Shown: positions 8,793 to 16,165 of the stretch, one piece after another
Numbering within the stretch: position 1 is the stretch's first letter
How the letters are laid out: each line of letters opens with the position of its first letter
NCBI GenBank assembly: GCA_902470765.1
Contig: CABRHW010000024.1
Location: 1-33,192 of the forward strand
Length of the DNA: 33,192 nt
Direction of reading: 5' to 3'
DNA from: an uncultured Collinsella sp.
GTDB lineage: Bacteria; Actinomycetota; Coriobacteriia; Coriobacteriales; Coriobacteriaceae
Program-made: the position numbers and the translations under genes
Notes under the pieces: generated by a model
Seen by the model: the letters and a program-made list of their open reading frames with translations, nothing else
What the model was told of the DNA's origin: nothing
The model's database searches: none

Positions 8793-8828
8793 GCGTGCGA
8801 CGGTCGGGTCTGCCCGGCTGTCGCACGC
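8793..8828 (+). other. Intercistronic hairpin between GH28 and esterase genes
   Basis: Perfect 9-bp stem GCGTGCGAC (8793-8801) and GTCGCACGC (8820-8828) with an inner GGG/CCC helix. No T-run follows. It may block exonucleases or act as a weak pause site. Confidence 0.4.
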
Positions 8829-8886
8829 AATCTATAGGTGCCGGTATTGCATGGTGGGTGTTCTGTGACAGAAAGCGTAATGACAG

Positions 8887-11052
8887 ATGAGTGGTAAAGA
8901 ACAGCTCTTTGAGGTATCGCTCGAACGCGAAGGCGCGTATCGCAGCATTTCGGCGGCGCTCGAGGCGGCGGAGCGGTGTGTGCCCGATGCGACCGTGCCG
9001 GTGCGCGTGCTGGTGGCGCCGGGTGAGTACCGCGAACGGGTCGAAATTCGTCGTCCGCATGTGACGCTCGAGGGCGAGACGGCCGACAGCGTGCGTATCG
9101 TGGGAGGCCTGGGTGCCAAGATGCCTTCGGAAGATGGTAGCGGCCAGGATGGAAGACTCGGCACCTTCCGTACGTACACGGTGCTGGTCGATGCCGACGA
9201 CGTGACGCTTGCGGGTCTAACAATCGAAAACAACGCCGGTGATGGGCGCGAGGTCGGCCAGGCGATTGCCCTGTATGCCGATGGTGACCGCCTGGTTGTC
9301 GATGCCTGCTGCATTAAGGGACACCAGGACACGCTCTTTTTGGGGCCGCTGCCGCCGCGCGAGGCCAAGCCGGGCGGCTTTATAGGCCCCAAGCAGTTCG
9401 CCCCGCGCCGCGTGGGGCGGCAGTATTTTCGACGTTGCCGGATCGAGGGCGACGTCGACTTTATCTTTGGCGGCGCGCGTGCCTACTTTGAGGGGTGTGA
9501 GATTCGCTCGCTCAACCGCGATATGGATGTCAACGGGTATGTAACGGCAGCCTCCACGCCTCAGGGCGAGCCGTACGGATTTGTGTTTCATGGCTGTTCG
9601 TTTACAGCCGATGAGGGCATTGCCCCCGGATCGGTCTATCTGGGTCGTCCATGGCGCGAGTGGGCCCAGACCGTTTTGCTCGAATGCTGGCTGGGCTCCC
9701 ATATTTCACTCGAGGGTTGGTGGGATTGGAATAAGCCAGCGGCACATGACGGCACCCTGTATGCCGGCGGTGCCCTGTTTGGCCCGGCGGGTGATACTGC
9801 CGCTTGGGTGCCGTGGGCGCATTGCCTGACCGGTCAGGATTCCGAACGCTATGCGCGTGACCGAGTGCTTGCCGGCACGGATGGTTGGGATCCCGAGGGC
9901 GGCGACGGTGATGCGGTAGAGACGGCCGGGCTATCTGCCAATGGCCGCACCGTGCACATCGAGACGTACTACGAGGACGAACCTGCGCTGCGCGCCCGAC
10001 TGAAGCGCGAGGGGCGCTCGGCCGCATTTACGGGCAAGACTCCCACAGACTTTGAGGCATGGAAGGCTGCGACCAGGACTCGTCTGTACGATATTTTGGG
10101 TCTTTCGCTTATGGACCGCGCCCCGATTGAGATTCGTGAGCTCAATCGCGTGCGGGTTGCCGGCAGCATCGTGCGTACTCATGCGGTGTTGCAGGTTGAG
10201 CACGATGTGTGGATGCCGTTTTACCTGTTGGAGCCGTCCCGCCCCAAGCTTGACGAGCGGGGACTCAAGCGCTGCTATATCTGCCCGCATGGTCACCAGG
10301 GGGCGGGTGCTGCAAGCATAGCCGGCGTTGCGGGCGTGCCGGCGGTCGACGATGCCGTGCGTAAGTTCAATTACGACTACGGTCTGCGTTTGGCGCGCAT
10401 GGGTTACGTGACCGTCTGCCCCGATGCGCGTGGTTGGGGATACCGTCGTGACTGGAAGGGTCAGGGCGACGACGAGAACAGCTACCTGCGCGGTACGTGT
10501 CTGAATCAAGCACGTATGGCCGAGCCGCTGGGTCTTACGGTCGCGGGCCTCAACGCCTGGGACAACATGCGCTTGATTGATTACTTGGAGACACGCGGTG
10601 ACATTGCCATGGACGACCTGGGCTGCTTTGGTTTTTCGGGCGGCGGTTACATGACGTTGTACCTGTCCGCGCTCGACCCGCGCGTGCGCAAGGCGTTTGT
10701 CTCGGGCTATCTGTACGGCGTTGATGATTCGCTACTGCACCTCAACGGCAATTGCAGCTGCAATTACACGCCTGGACTCTGGCGTCTGCTCGGCATGGGC
10801 GACATTGCATCGCTTGTCGCGCCACGGCCGCTCTTGGTTCAGAGCTGCGAGAAAGACCATCTCAACGGCGCCCGCGGGCTTGCGAACGTAGACGAGCAGC
10901 TCGATATCGTTCGCGACGCCTACGCGCTGCTGGGCAAGGACGAAAACCTTCTGCACGAGGTCTGCCCGGGTGGACACCACCTGGGCGTGGCACATCTTGC
11001 CGAGGATATCGAATGGCTCGATTCGCAAGTTGCGGAATGCGCCCACGCATAG
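8887..11052 (+). CDS. Two-domain pectin esterase: CE8 methylesterase fused to alpha/beta hydrolase
   Basis: A 721-residue protein with two esterase domains. Residues 1-330 are a family CE8 pectin methylesterase beta-helix. They show GHQDTLF (Q147, D148 acid), DVDFIFG (D191, probable nucleophile) and GRPW (R254, W256), plus the PLPP-containing insertion usual in Firmicutes-type enzymes. Residues 375-721 are an alpha/beta hydrolase of the acetyl-xylan-esterase/dienelactone-hydrolase type with nucleophile motif GFSGGG (S584) and C-terminal GGHH (H697/H698). The second domain may remove acetyl or further methyl esters; this is inferred. No signal peptide is present, so both would act in the cytoplasm on imported oligomers. 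The ATG at 8887 is the first start after an in-frame stop at 8881; its ribosome site is weak. Confidence 0.85.
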   Translation: MSGKEQLFEVSLEREGAYRSISAALEAAERCVPDATVPVRVLVAPGEYRERVEIRRPHVTLEGETADSVRIVGGLGAKMPSEDGSGQDGRLGTFRTYTVLVDADDVTLAGLTIENNAGDGREVGQAIALYADGDRLVVDACCIKGHQDTLFLGPLPPREAKPGGFIGPKQFAPRRVGRQYFRRCRIEGDVDFIFGGARAYFEGCEIRSLNRDMDVNGYVTAASTPQGEPYGFVFHGCSFTADEGIAPGSVYLGRPWREWAQTVLLECWLGSHISLEGWWDWNKPAAHDGTLYAGGALFGPAGDTAAWVPWAHCLTGQDSERYARDRVLAGTDGWDPEGGDGDAVETAGLSANGRTVHIETYYEDEPALRARLKREGRSAAFTGKTPTDFEAWKAATRTRLYDILGLSLMDRAPIEIRELNRVRVAGSIVRTHAVLQVEHDVWMPFYLLEPSRPKLDERGLKRCYICPHGHQGAGAASIAGVAGVPAVDDAVRKFNYDYGLRLARMGYVTVCPDARGWGYRRDWKGQGDDENSYLRGTCLNQARMAEPLGLTVAGLNAWDNMRLIDYLETRGDIAMDDLGCFGFSGGGYMTLYLSALDPRVRKAFVSGYLYGVDDSLLHLNGNCSCNYTPGLWRLLGMGDIASLVAPRPLLVQSCEKDHLNGARGLANVDEQLDIVRDAYALLGKDENLLHEVCPGGHHLGVAHLAEDIEWLDSQVAECAHA

Positions 11053-11120
11053 CCCCTCGGATGTTGCGAATGAACGGTACGTACCTGTATGACCGCCGGT
11101 GTGCGGGTGAGGAGAAGAAT

Positions 11121-11789
11121 ATGGAAACGAAAAACTTGAGCGAATCGACCATCTGCTGCTTTGGCGATTCGACCACCTGGGGCGATAACGGATGCGGCGG
11201 GGGAGGCAACGATATCTCCTGGACTTCGCACCTGGGTGCGCTGCTGGGCGGCGCTACGATCGAGAACTTTGGTATTAAGGGTTCGCGTATTGCCGTCAAG
11301 GCCGACCGTAGCGATTCGTTTGTCGAGCGCTTGGACGGCATCGATCACACGGCAGATATCTGCATCGTCTTTGGCGGCGTTAACGACTTTAGCCGTAACG
11401 TGCCGCTGGGAGAGCTGGGCAGCACGGACGTGCACGAGTTCTACGGTGCGCTCGACTACCTGATCCGCACCATCACGGCGCGCTCGCCTCAGGCAAAGCT
11501 GGTGTTTATGACGCCGTGCAAGACGAGCGGCAAACACGAGAAGGATATTCCGGCAAGCAACGAGGCCAACCATCTGGGCCTGACGCAAGACGCCTATGTG
11601 CAGGCGATGCTGGAGGTCTGCGATCGCTACTCGGTGCCGGTGATCGACCTCTATGCGCAAAGCGGCATCAGCCCGTTTTTGCCGGAGCACCGCGAGCTCT
11701 ACATGCCGGACGGTCTGCATTACAGCCCTGCCGGCTATGAGCGCCTGGCGCATCGCATCGCTGCGGGCCTCACCGCCGTTTGCCGTTAA
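11121..11789 (+). CDS. SGNH/GDSL-family esterase, probable pectin-oligomer deacetylase
   Basis: A 222-residue SGNH hydrolase. Block I is GDSTTWG (S17 nucleophile), block III is GGVND (N88), and block V is DGLHYSPAGYERL (D197, H200). Size and layout fit rhamnogalacturonan- or carbohydrate-acetylesterase-type SGNH enzymes. There is no signal peptide, matching the other enzymes of the block. The ATG at 11121 follows GAGGAGAAG; the open frame extends back into the preceding esterase gene, but that start has no support. It lies 68 bp after the two-domain esterase, likely in the same transcript. Deacetylation of imported pectin fragments is inferred from neighbours; the exact ester is not visible from sequence. 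Confidence 0.82.
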   Translation: METKNLSESTICCFGDSTTWGDNGCGGGGNDISWTSHLGALLGGATIENFGIKGSRIAVKADRSDSFVERLDGIDHTADICIVFGGVNDFSRNVPLGELGSTDVHEFYGALDYLIRTITARSPQAKLVFMTPCKTSGKHEKDIPASNEANHLGLTQDAYVQAMLEVCDRYSVPVIDLYAQSGISPFLPEHRELYMPDGLHYSPAGYERLAHRIAAGLTAVCR

Positions 11790-11802
11790 AAGTTTGCCGT
11801 TC

Positions 11803-11871
11803 ACGGGGATTATAGGGTTAACGTTCACCCTATAATCCCCGTTCGCGTTACACTAGGGGAAACGTTCACCC
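11803..11871 (+). promoter_or_regulatory. GH105 promoter with operator embedded in a 16-bp palindrome
   Basis: A perfect 16-bp inverted repeat (11803-11818 with 11827-11842) encloses the operator core TTAACGTTCACC; a second operator, GAAACGTTCACC, is at 11859-11870, centres 41 bp apart. With the layout of the other promoters, the -35 is TTCACC (11824-11829) and the -10 TACACT (11849-11854), 19 nt apart. A TATAAT at 11831-11836 is an alternative -10 without a good -35. In RNA from upstream genes the palindrome would form a strong stem, though no T-run follows. Confidence 0.65.
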
Positions 11872-11896
11872 ATCAATAACGTCAGAGGGGACAGCA

Positions 11897-13135
11897 ATGG
11901 GTTGCAATCAGATTCTGGACCGTTATATCGAGCAGTTGATCGAGACCTCTACGCCTCGGGCGCCGGCCTGGAATATCGAAAAGCTTCGCGCCGGCAAGGA
12001 GAACACCTGGAATTACATTGACGGCTGCATGATCAAGGCACTCATCGAGCTGTACGAGATCACCGGCGAGCAGCGTTACCTGACCTTCGCCGACGACTAT
12101 ATCGACTTCTTTGTCCAGGATGACGGCACCATCAAGCATTACGATCCCCAGGAGTACAACCTCGACAACGTCAACGCGGGCAAAACCCTCTACAAACTCT
12201 ATGACCTGGTGGGCAAGCCCAAGTACCGTGCCGCCATGGATACCATCTATCGTCAGCTCGAAACCCAGCCGCGTACCAAAGAGGGTGTGTTTTGGCACAA
12301 GGCCGTCTATCCCAACCAGATCTGGCTCGACGGCATGTATATGGCCCAGCCGTTCTACATGCAATACGAGCTGAGCTTCCACAACCGTCGCGCCTGTTCG
12401 GACAGCTTCCATATGTTCCAGGTCGTGCATGACCTGATGCGCAACCCCCTCAACGGTCTGTACTATCACGCTTACGACGCGAGCCGCAAGCAGTTCTGGT
12501 GCGACCCGGTCACCGGTCTTTCGGCCAACTTCTGGCTGCGCGCCGAGGGCTGGTTTGCCATGGCGCTCATCGATACCTGGGAGCTCATGCCGCCTTCGAT
12601 GTCGGCCGAGAAGGACGAGATTCGCAAGATGTTCCACGACCTGATCGACGCCATGCTGCCGTATCAGGACGAGAAGACCGGCATGTGGCACCAGGTCATC
12701 AACCTGCCCAATATCGCCCCCAACTATCTGGAGGAGTCGGGCAGCGCCATCTTTGCCAACGCCATCATGAAGGGCGTGCGCCTGGGCGTGCTGGGCGAGC
12801 GCTACTACCAGTACGGCCGTCGCGCTTTTGATGGCATCTGCGATACGTGCCTGTCCGAGCGCGACGGGCAGTTGGCGCTTGACAATATCTGCCTGGTGGC
12901 GGGTCTTGGCAACACCGCGCACCGCGAGGGCACGTTTGGCTACTACATGAGCGAGCCCGTCGTCAAAAACGACGCGAAGGGCGTGGCGCCGCTGGTGCTC
13001 GCCTATATCGAGACCATGCATCATGACAAGCTTGCCGGTAAGCGCGATCCGCTCGCCCCTTCGGGCGTGTGCTCCATCGATGACCCGTTTGGCGGCTACA
13101 CCCCGGGCATCAATGCTCATAAGGGGCGTGAATAG
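11897..13135 (+). CDS. GH105 unsaturated galacturonyl/rhamnogalacturonyl hydrolase
   Basis: A 412-residue glycoside hydrolase family 105 enzyme (YteR/YesR type). It removes the 4,5-unsaturated uronic acid that pectate or rhamnogalacturonan lyases leave at the non-reducing end. The conserved QIWLDGMYM carries the catalytic acid at D145 (D143 in YteR), and RAEGWFAMALIDTWELMP is the second family segment of the alpha6/alpha6 barrel. It has no signal peptide and is cytoplasmic like its known relatives. The ATG at 11897 follows GAGGGG. Its product should feed the DhuI/KduD pair at 27057-28749, whose promoter carries the same operator. The next gene begins two bases after its stop. Confidence 0.92.
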   Translation: MGCNQILDRYIEQLIETSTPRAPAWNIEKLRAGKENTWNYIDGCMIKALIELYEITGEQRYLTFADDYIDFFVQDDGTIKHYDPQEYNLDNVNAGKTLYKLYDLVGKPKYRAAMDTIYRQLETQPRTKEGVFWHKAVYPNQIWLDGMYMAQPFYMQYELSFHNRRACSDSFHMFQVVHDLMRNPLNGLYYHAYDASRKQFWCDPVTGLSANFWLRAEGWFAMALIDTWELMPPSMSAEKDEIRKMFHDLIDAMLPYQDEKTGMWHQVINLPNIAPNYLEESGSAIFANAIMKGVRLGVLGERYYQYGRRAFDGICDTCLSERDGQLALDNICLVAGLGNTAHREGTFGYYMSEPVVKNDAKGVAPLVLAYIETMHHDKLAGKRDPLAPSGVCSIDDPFGGYTPGINAHKGRE

Positions 13136-13136
13136 C

Positions 13137-14042
13137 GTGGGGGCCATTACTCCGGGCGTGCGTTTACACGACCTTCCGCAGGGGACCGTCGAGGAACGCA
13201 TTCGCATGGCAGGAGAGCTGGGCTTTTCGTGCATTCAGCTGCCGAGCAAGGTGCTCTACGCATCAATGGGAATCGATCGATGCGGTCTGACCCGCGAGCT
13301 CGCCGACCATTTGCGTGCGGTGCTCGATGAGGCGGGCGTTTCGGTCGCCGTGCTCGGCTGTTATAAGAATCTGGCGACGCCCGATCGACAACAGCTCACG
13401 GATAACTTTGCCGAGTACGAGGCGTGCTTGAACTTTGCTCAGATGCTCGGCGGCTGTCCGGTTGGCACCGAGACCGGTCGTCCCAATGCGCAGAACCGCG
13501 TTGCTGACGACCGTATGACCGACGAGGCACTCGATGCGTTTATGGATGGACTCGCGCGCGTCTGCGAGTGCGCCGAGGCCGTGGGTGGGCAAATACTGAT
13601 CGAGCCTGGCTGGAACGAGACGGTCAACACGCCGGATCGCTGCCGCGAGGTGCTTGAGCGCGTCTCGAGCCCGTCGCTCGGCGTGATCTATGACCCGGTA
13701 TCGCTGCTGCACCCCAGCGTCGTTGACGAAGCGCAGGAAATCACAGCACGCGTGCTCTACTTATGCGGCAGTAAGATCCGCGTGCTGCACGCCAAGGATT
13801 TTGAGGTCGTCGACAACGAGGACGAAGCCGGCTGGTGCGACGGTACGGGTTCTCGCCTGGTGTGCCACGGCGTGGGCGAGACGGGCCGCTATGACTTTGG
13901 GCCCGTGGTGGCCTGGGCGGCTGCTGCCTGTTCGGGGATTCCTTGCGTGGTCGAGAACAGCGTGCCGGCGACGGCGGCTAGCTGCCTGGCGACACTCGAG
14001 CGCATGTCCACTCGCTGCGGGGCTCCGCATCGCGAGATATAG
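13137..14042 (+). CDS. Sugar phosphate isomerase/epimerase-like TIM-barrel protein
   Basis: A 301-residue protein of the xylose-isomerase-like TIM-barrel family (AP endonuclease 2 superfamily). The barrel shows metal-ligand-type segments: ILIEPGWNE (Glu), GVIYDPVSLLHP (Asp/His) and VLHAKDFEV (His, Asp). Members isomerise or epimerise free or phosphorylated sugars and inositols. The GTG at 13137 is chosen because AAGGGG (13121-13126) sits ten bases upstream; an in-frame GTG at 13128 is too close to that site and the ATG at 13113 lies before it. It is tightly coupled to GH105, so it should act on a pectin-derived sugar, perhaps a galacturonate or rhamnose derivative. The substrate cannot be read from sequence. 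Confidence 0.75.
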   Translation: MGAITPGVRLHDLPQGTVEERIRMAGELGFSCIQLPSKVLYASMGIDRCGLTRELADHLRAVLDEAGVSVAVLGCYKNLATPDRQQLTDNFAEYEACLNFAQMLGGCPVGTETGRPNAQNRVADDRMTDEALDAFMDGLARVCECAEAVGGQILIEPGWNETVNTPDRCREVLERVSSPSLGVIYDPVSLLHPSVVDEAQEITARVLYLCGSKIRVLHAKDFEVVDNEDEAGWCDGTGSRLVCHGVGETGRYDFGPVVAWAAAACSGIPCVVENSVPATAASCLATLERMSTRCGAPHREI

Positions 14043-14145
14043 CACTGGCTTTTGCCGTGGCGGCATATTGAGTTTGCTTGACTGGGGGCGGCGGTGAAGG
14101 GTTTTTATCGTCGCCTCATTGGATTACATCAAAAAGGGGAGTTGC

Positions 14146-15363
14146 GTGGCTATCCACATTGTCGAAGAGGCGAATCGTTGCCTAGGTTGCAAAAGGGCGT
14201 TCTGCCAGCTTAAAGGCTGCCCGGTGCAGACGCCTATTCCGCAGATCATCGATCTGTTCAAGCAGCGCCGTCTGGAAGAGGCGGGTGAGCTGCTGTTCCA
14301 GAACAATCCCATGAGTGCGGTCTGCTCCATGGTCTGTAACCATTCGGGCCAGTGCGAGGGCGCATGCATTCAGGGCCGCAAGGGCGCACCGGTGCATTTT
14401 TCGAGTATCGAGAACTATATCTCGACTGCATATTTGGACCGCAAGGAGTGGAAGCCCGCGCCGTCGTGCGGCAAGCAGGTTGCCGTGGTCGGTTCCGGTC
14501 CTGCCGGCATTACCGTGGCCATTAAGATGGCCCAGCTGGGCTGTGCCGTCACGGTGTTTGAACAGCGCCCCGAGATCGGCGGCGTGCTGGAGTACGGCAT
14601 CCCCGAGTTTCGCCTGCCCCGTGCTCTCGTGCAAAAGTACCGTCACGTGATGTGCTCGCTTGGCGTGCGCGTCCGTCCCTCGACCACCATCGGTGGCGCG
14701 CTGCATATCGACGACCTGCTGCGCGACGGCTACGATGCGGTCTTTGTCGGTACCGGTACCTGGCGCGCCCGCAAGCTGGGTATTCCCGGCGAGTCGCGTG
14801 GCAACGTACTGTTTGGTATCGATTACCTGGTCGATCCCACGAGCGTGGCGATCGGTCAGAACGTGGCGGTTATCGGCGCCGGCAACGTGGCCATGGATGT
14901 TGCCCGTACGGCCCTGCGCTCAGGCGCTCGCAAGGTTACCGTGTATGCCCGATCGCGCCATATCTCGGCCATCGATGACGAGGTGGAGCTGACCGAGCTT
15001 GACGGTGCCGAGATCGTGCGCGGCAAGGCGATTTGCGCCATCGACGATAACGGTCCGGTGTTCGAGACGGCTATCTTTGACGAGGACGACAACGTGGTGG
15101 GCTACGAGGAAGAACTTGACCATGTGCCCGCCGACACGGTTGTGATTGCGGCCTCGCAGGTGCCCAAGGACAAACTGGTGCTTACGACGGGCGGTCTGGA
15201 GACCGACCATCGCGGTCTGCTTTCGGTCGATGAGCACGGCATGACCACCGTGCCGGGCGTCTTTGCCGCCGGCGACGTGGTCAACGGCCCGCTCACCGTG
15301 GTCCATGCCGTGGCCGGTGCCAAGCTCGCCGTCGAAGGCATGACCAGCTATCTGGGCCTCTAA
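14146..15363 (+). CDS. Stand-alone GltD-like FAD/NAD(P) oxidoreductase with Fe-S N-terminus
   Basis: A 405-residue relative of the glutamate synthase small subunit. The N-terminus has the Cys pattern for a 4Fe-4S cluster (C12, C15, C20, C25 in NRCLGCKRAFCQLKGCP) and a second Cys group near CSMVCNHSGQCEGAC. An FAD-binding GSGPAG follows at 116-121 and an NAD(P)-binding GAGNVAMD at 244. No large GltB subunit lies nearby, so it may be an electron-transfer subunit for another partner rather than a glutamate synthase. The GTG at 14146 is chosen because AAAAAGGGGAG precedes it. Its last codons and terminator are repeated after kdpC (23736-23864), which suggests that the kdp block between them was inserted here. 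Confidence 0.82.
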   Translation: MAIHIVEEANRCLGCKRAFCQLKGCPVQTPIPQIIDLFKQRRLEEAGELLFQNNPMSAVCSMVCNHSGQCEGACIQGRKGAPVHFSSIENYISTAYLDRKEWKPAPSCGKQVAVVGSGPAGITVAIKMAQLGCAVTVFEQRPEIGGVLEYGIPEFRLPRALVQKYRHVMCSLGVRVRPSTTIGGALHIDDLLRDGYDAVFVGTGTWRARKLGIPGESRGNVLFGIDYLVDPTSVAIGQNVAVIGAGNVAMDVARTALRSGARKVTVYARSRHISAIDDEVELTELDGAEIVRGKAICAIDDNGPVFETAIFDEDDNVVGYEEELDHVPADTVVIAASQVPKDKLVLTTGGLETDHRGLLSVDEHGMTTVPGVFAAGDVVNGPLTVVHAVAGAKLAVEGMTSYLGL

Positions 15364-15450
15364 CCCATCCCACCCATCAGTTGCGGTGAAATACGGACTG
15401 TTTTGGCTGTCAAAGGCCTTATCTAATCCGTATTCCACCGCAACTTTTTT
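15337..15450 (+). repeat. Direct repeat copy A: gltD-like 3' end plus hairpin
   Basis: From GGCATGAC at 15337 to the T-run at 15450 this matches 23751-23864. The stretch of about 60 bases starting CATCAGTTGCGGTGAAATAC has one substitution before the T-run lengths differ. The first 27 bases encode the C-terminal GMTSYLGL and stop of the preceding gene; the other copy encodes GMTAYLGL and stop. The two copies bracket kdpE through kdpC. Confidence 0.85.
15379..15450 (+). terminator. Terminator of the GltD-like gene
   Basis: Nineteen-base arms at 15379-15397 and 15427-15445 pair with a single A-C mismatch and are followed by a T6 run. The loop of 29 nt can form a small inner helix. It belongs to an intergenic palindrome family with the core TTGCGGTGAAATA that occurs three times in the window. 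Confidence 0.8.
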
Positions 15451-15460
15451 GTGGGGTGGG

Positions 15461-16165
15461 CTAGAGACGCTGCATGCGGTACCCGACACCCATGTGCGTC
15501 TGAATCATCTTGGGGTGAGAGGGGTCTGCCTCGATCTTCTTGCGCAGGGTGCGCATGAACACGCGCAGGCTCGCCAGATCGCTGTCCCAGCTCGTGCCCC
15601 ATATCTCGTGGGTGATGAAAGTGTGGGTGAGCACCTTGTCGACGTTTTTCGCCAGAAGGACGAGCAATTTGTACTCAGTTGGGGTGAGCGAGAGCTCGCG
15701 TCCGTCTTTTGTCGCGTATCCCGCGGCGTAGTCGATATGCAGCGGACCGTTGTCAAACGTGCTCGCTTCTGTCGACTCGCTCGACGCCATCGAGGAGCGC
15801 CTCAAATTCGCACGGACGCGCGCGAGCAACTCATCCACAGAAAAGGGCTTGGTGAGGTAGTCGTCTGCCCCTGCGTCAAGTGCTGCAATCTTGTCGGAAT
15901 CTTCGGTGCGCGCCGAAATGACGATAATGGGGACTGCCGACCAGCTTCGGATCTTCGTGATGACCTCGATACCGTCAATGTCGGGAAGGCCGAGGTCGAG
16001 CATGATGAGGCTGGGGCCGTGCGACACCGCATCCATGATGGCGGCCTGGCCGTTGCAAACCTTGCTCACGACATAGCCGTGGAGGTCAAGCGCGGTCGAA
16101 ACGAGGTTTTGAACGGTCAGGTCATCTTCTACCAGGAGGATGCGTGGCTTAGCGGCATTATTCAT
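15461..16165 (-). CDS. kdpE: KdpE response regulator, potassium-responsive
   Basis: A 234-residue OmpR/PhoB-type response regulator: receiver domain (about 1-120) with acidic pocket E13/D14/D15 and phospho-acceptor D57 in LIMLDLGLPD, then a winged-helix DNA-binding domain ending in GVGYRMQRL. It is phosphorylated by KdpD and activates kdpFABC under potassium limitation or osmotic stress. The ATG at 16165 overlaps the kdpD stop by 8 bp, with GAGGAG upstream inside kdpD, implying translational coupling. The open frame continues further upstream, but that part overlaps kdpD and is not supported. A tandem 11-bp repeat upstream of kdpF (18994-19026) is the candidate target. Confidence 0.94.
   Translation of the reverse strand: MNNAAKPRILLVEDDLTVQNLVSTALDLHGYVVSKVCNGQAAIMDAVSHGPSLIMLDLGLPDIDGIEVITKIRSWSAVPIIVISARTEDSDKIAALDAGADDYLTKPFSVDELLARVRANLRRSSMASSESTEASTFDNGPLHIDYAAGYATKDGRELSLTPTEYKLLVLLAKNVDKVLTHTFITHEIWGTSWDSDLASLRVFMRTLRKKIEADPSHPKMIQTHMGVGYRMQRL

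Noticed and set aside
11831..11836. TATAAT as the -10 of the GH105 promoter
   Set aside because: No acceptable -35 lies 16-19 nt upstream, and the other three promoters point to TACACT at 11849 by geometry; kept only as an alternative.
13023..13136. Upstream start for the TIM-barrel protein overlapping GH105
   Set aside because: The extension is an out-of-frame shadow of GH105; the GTG at 13137 has a ribosome site at good distance.
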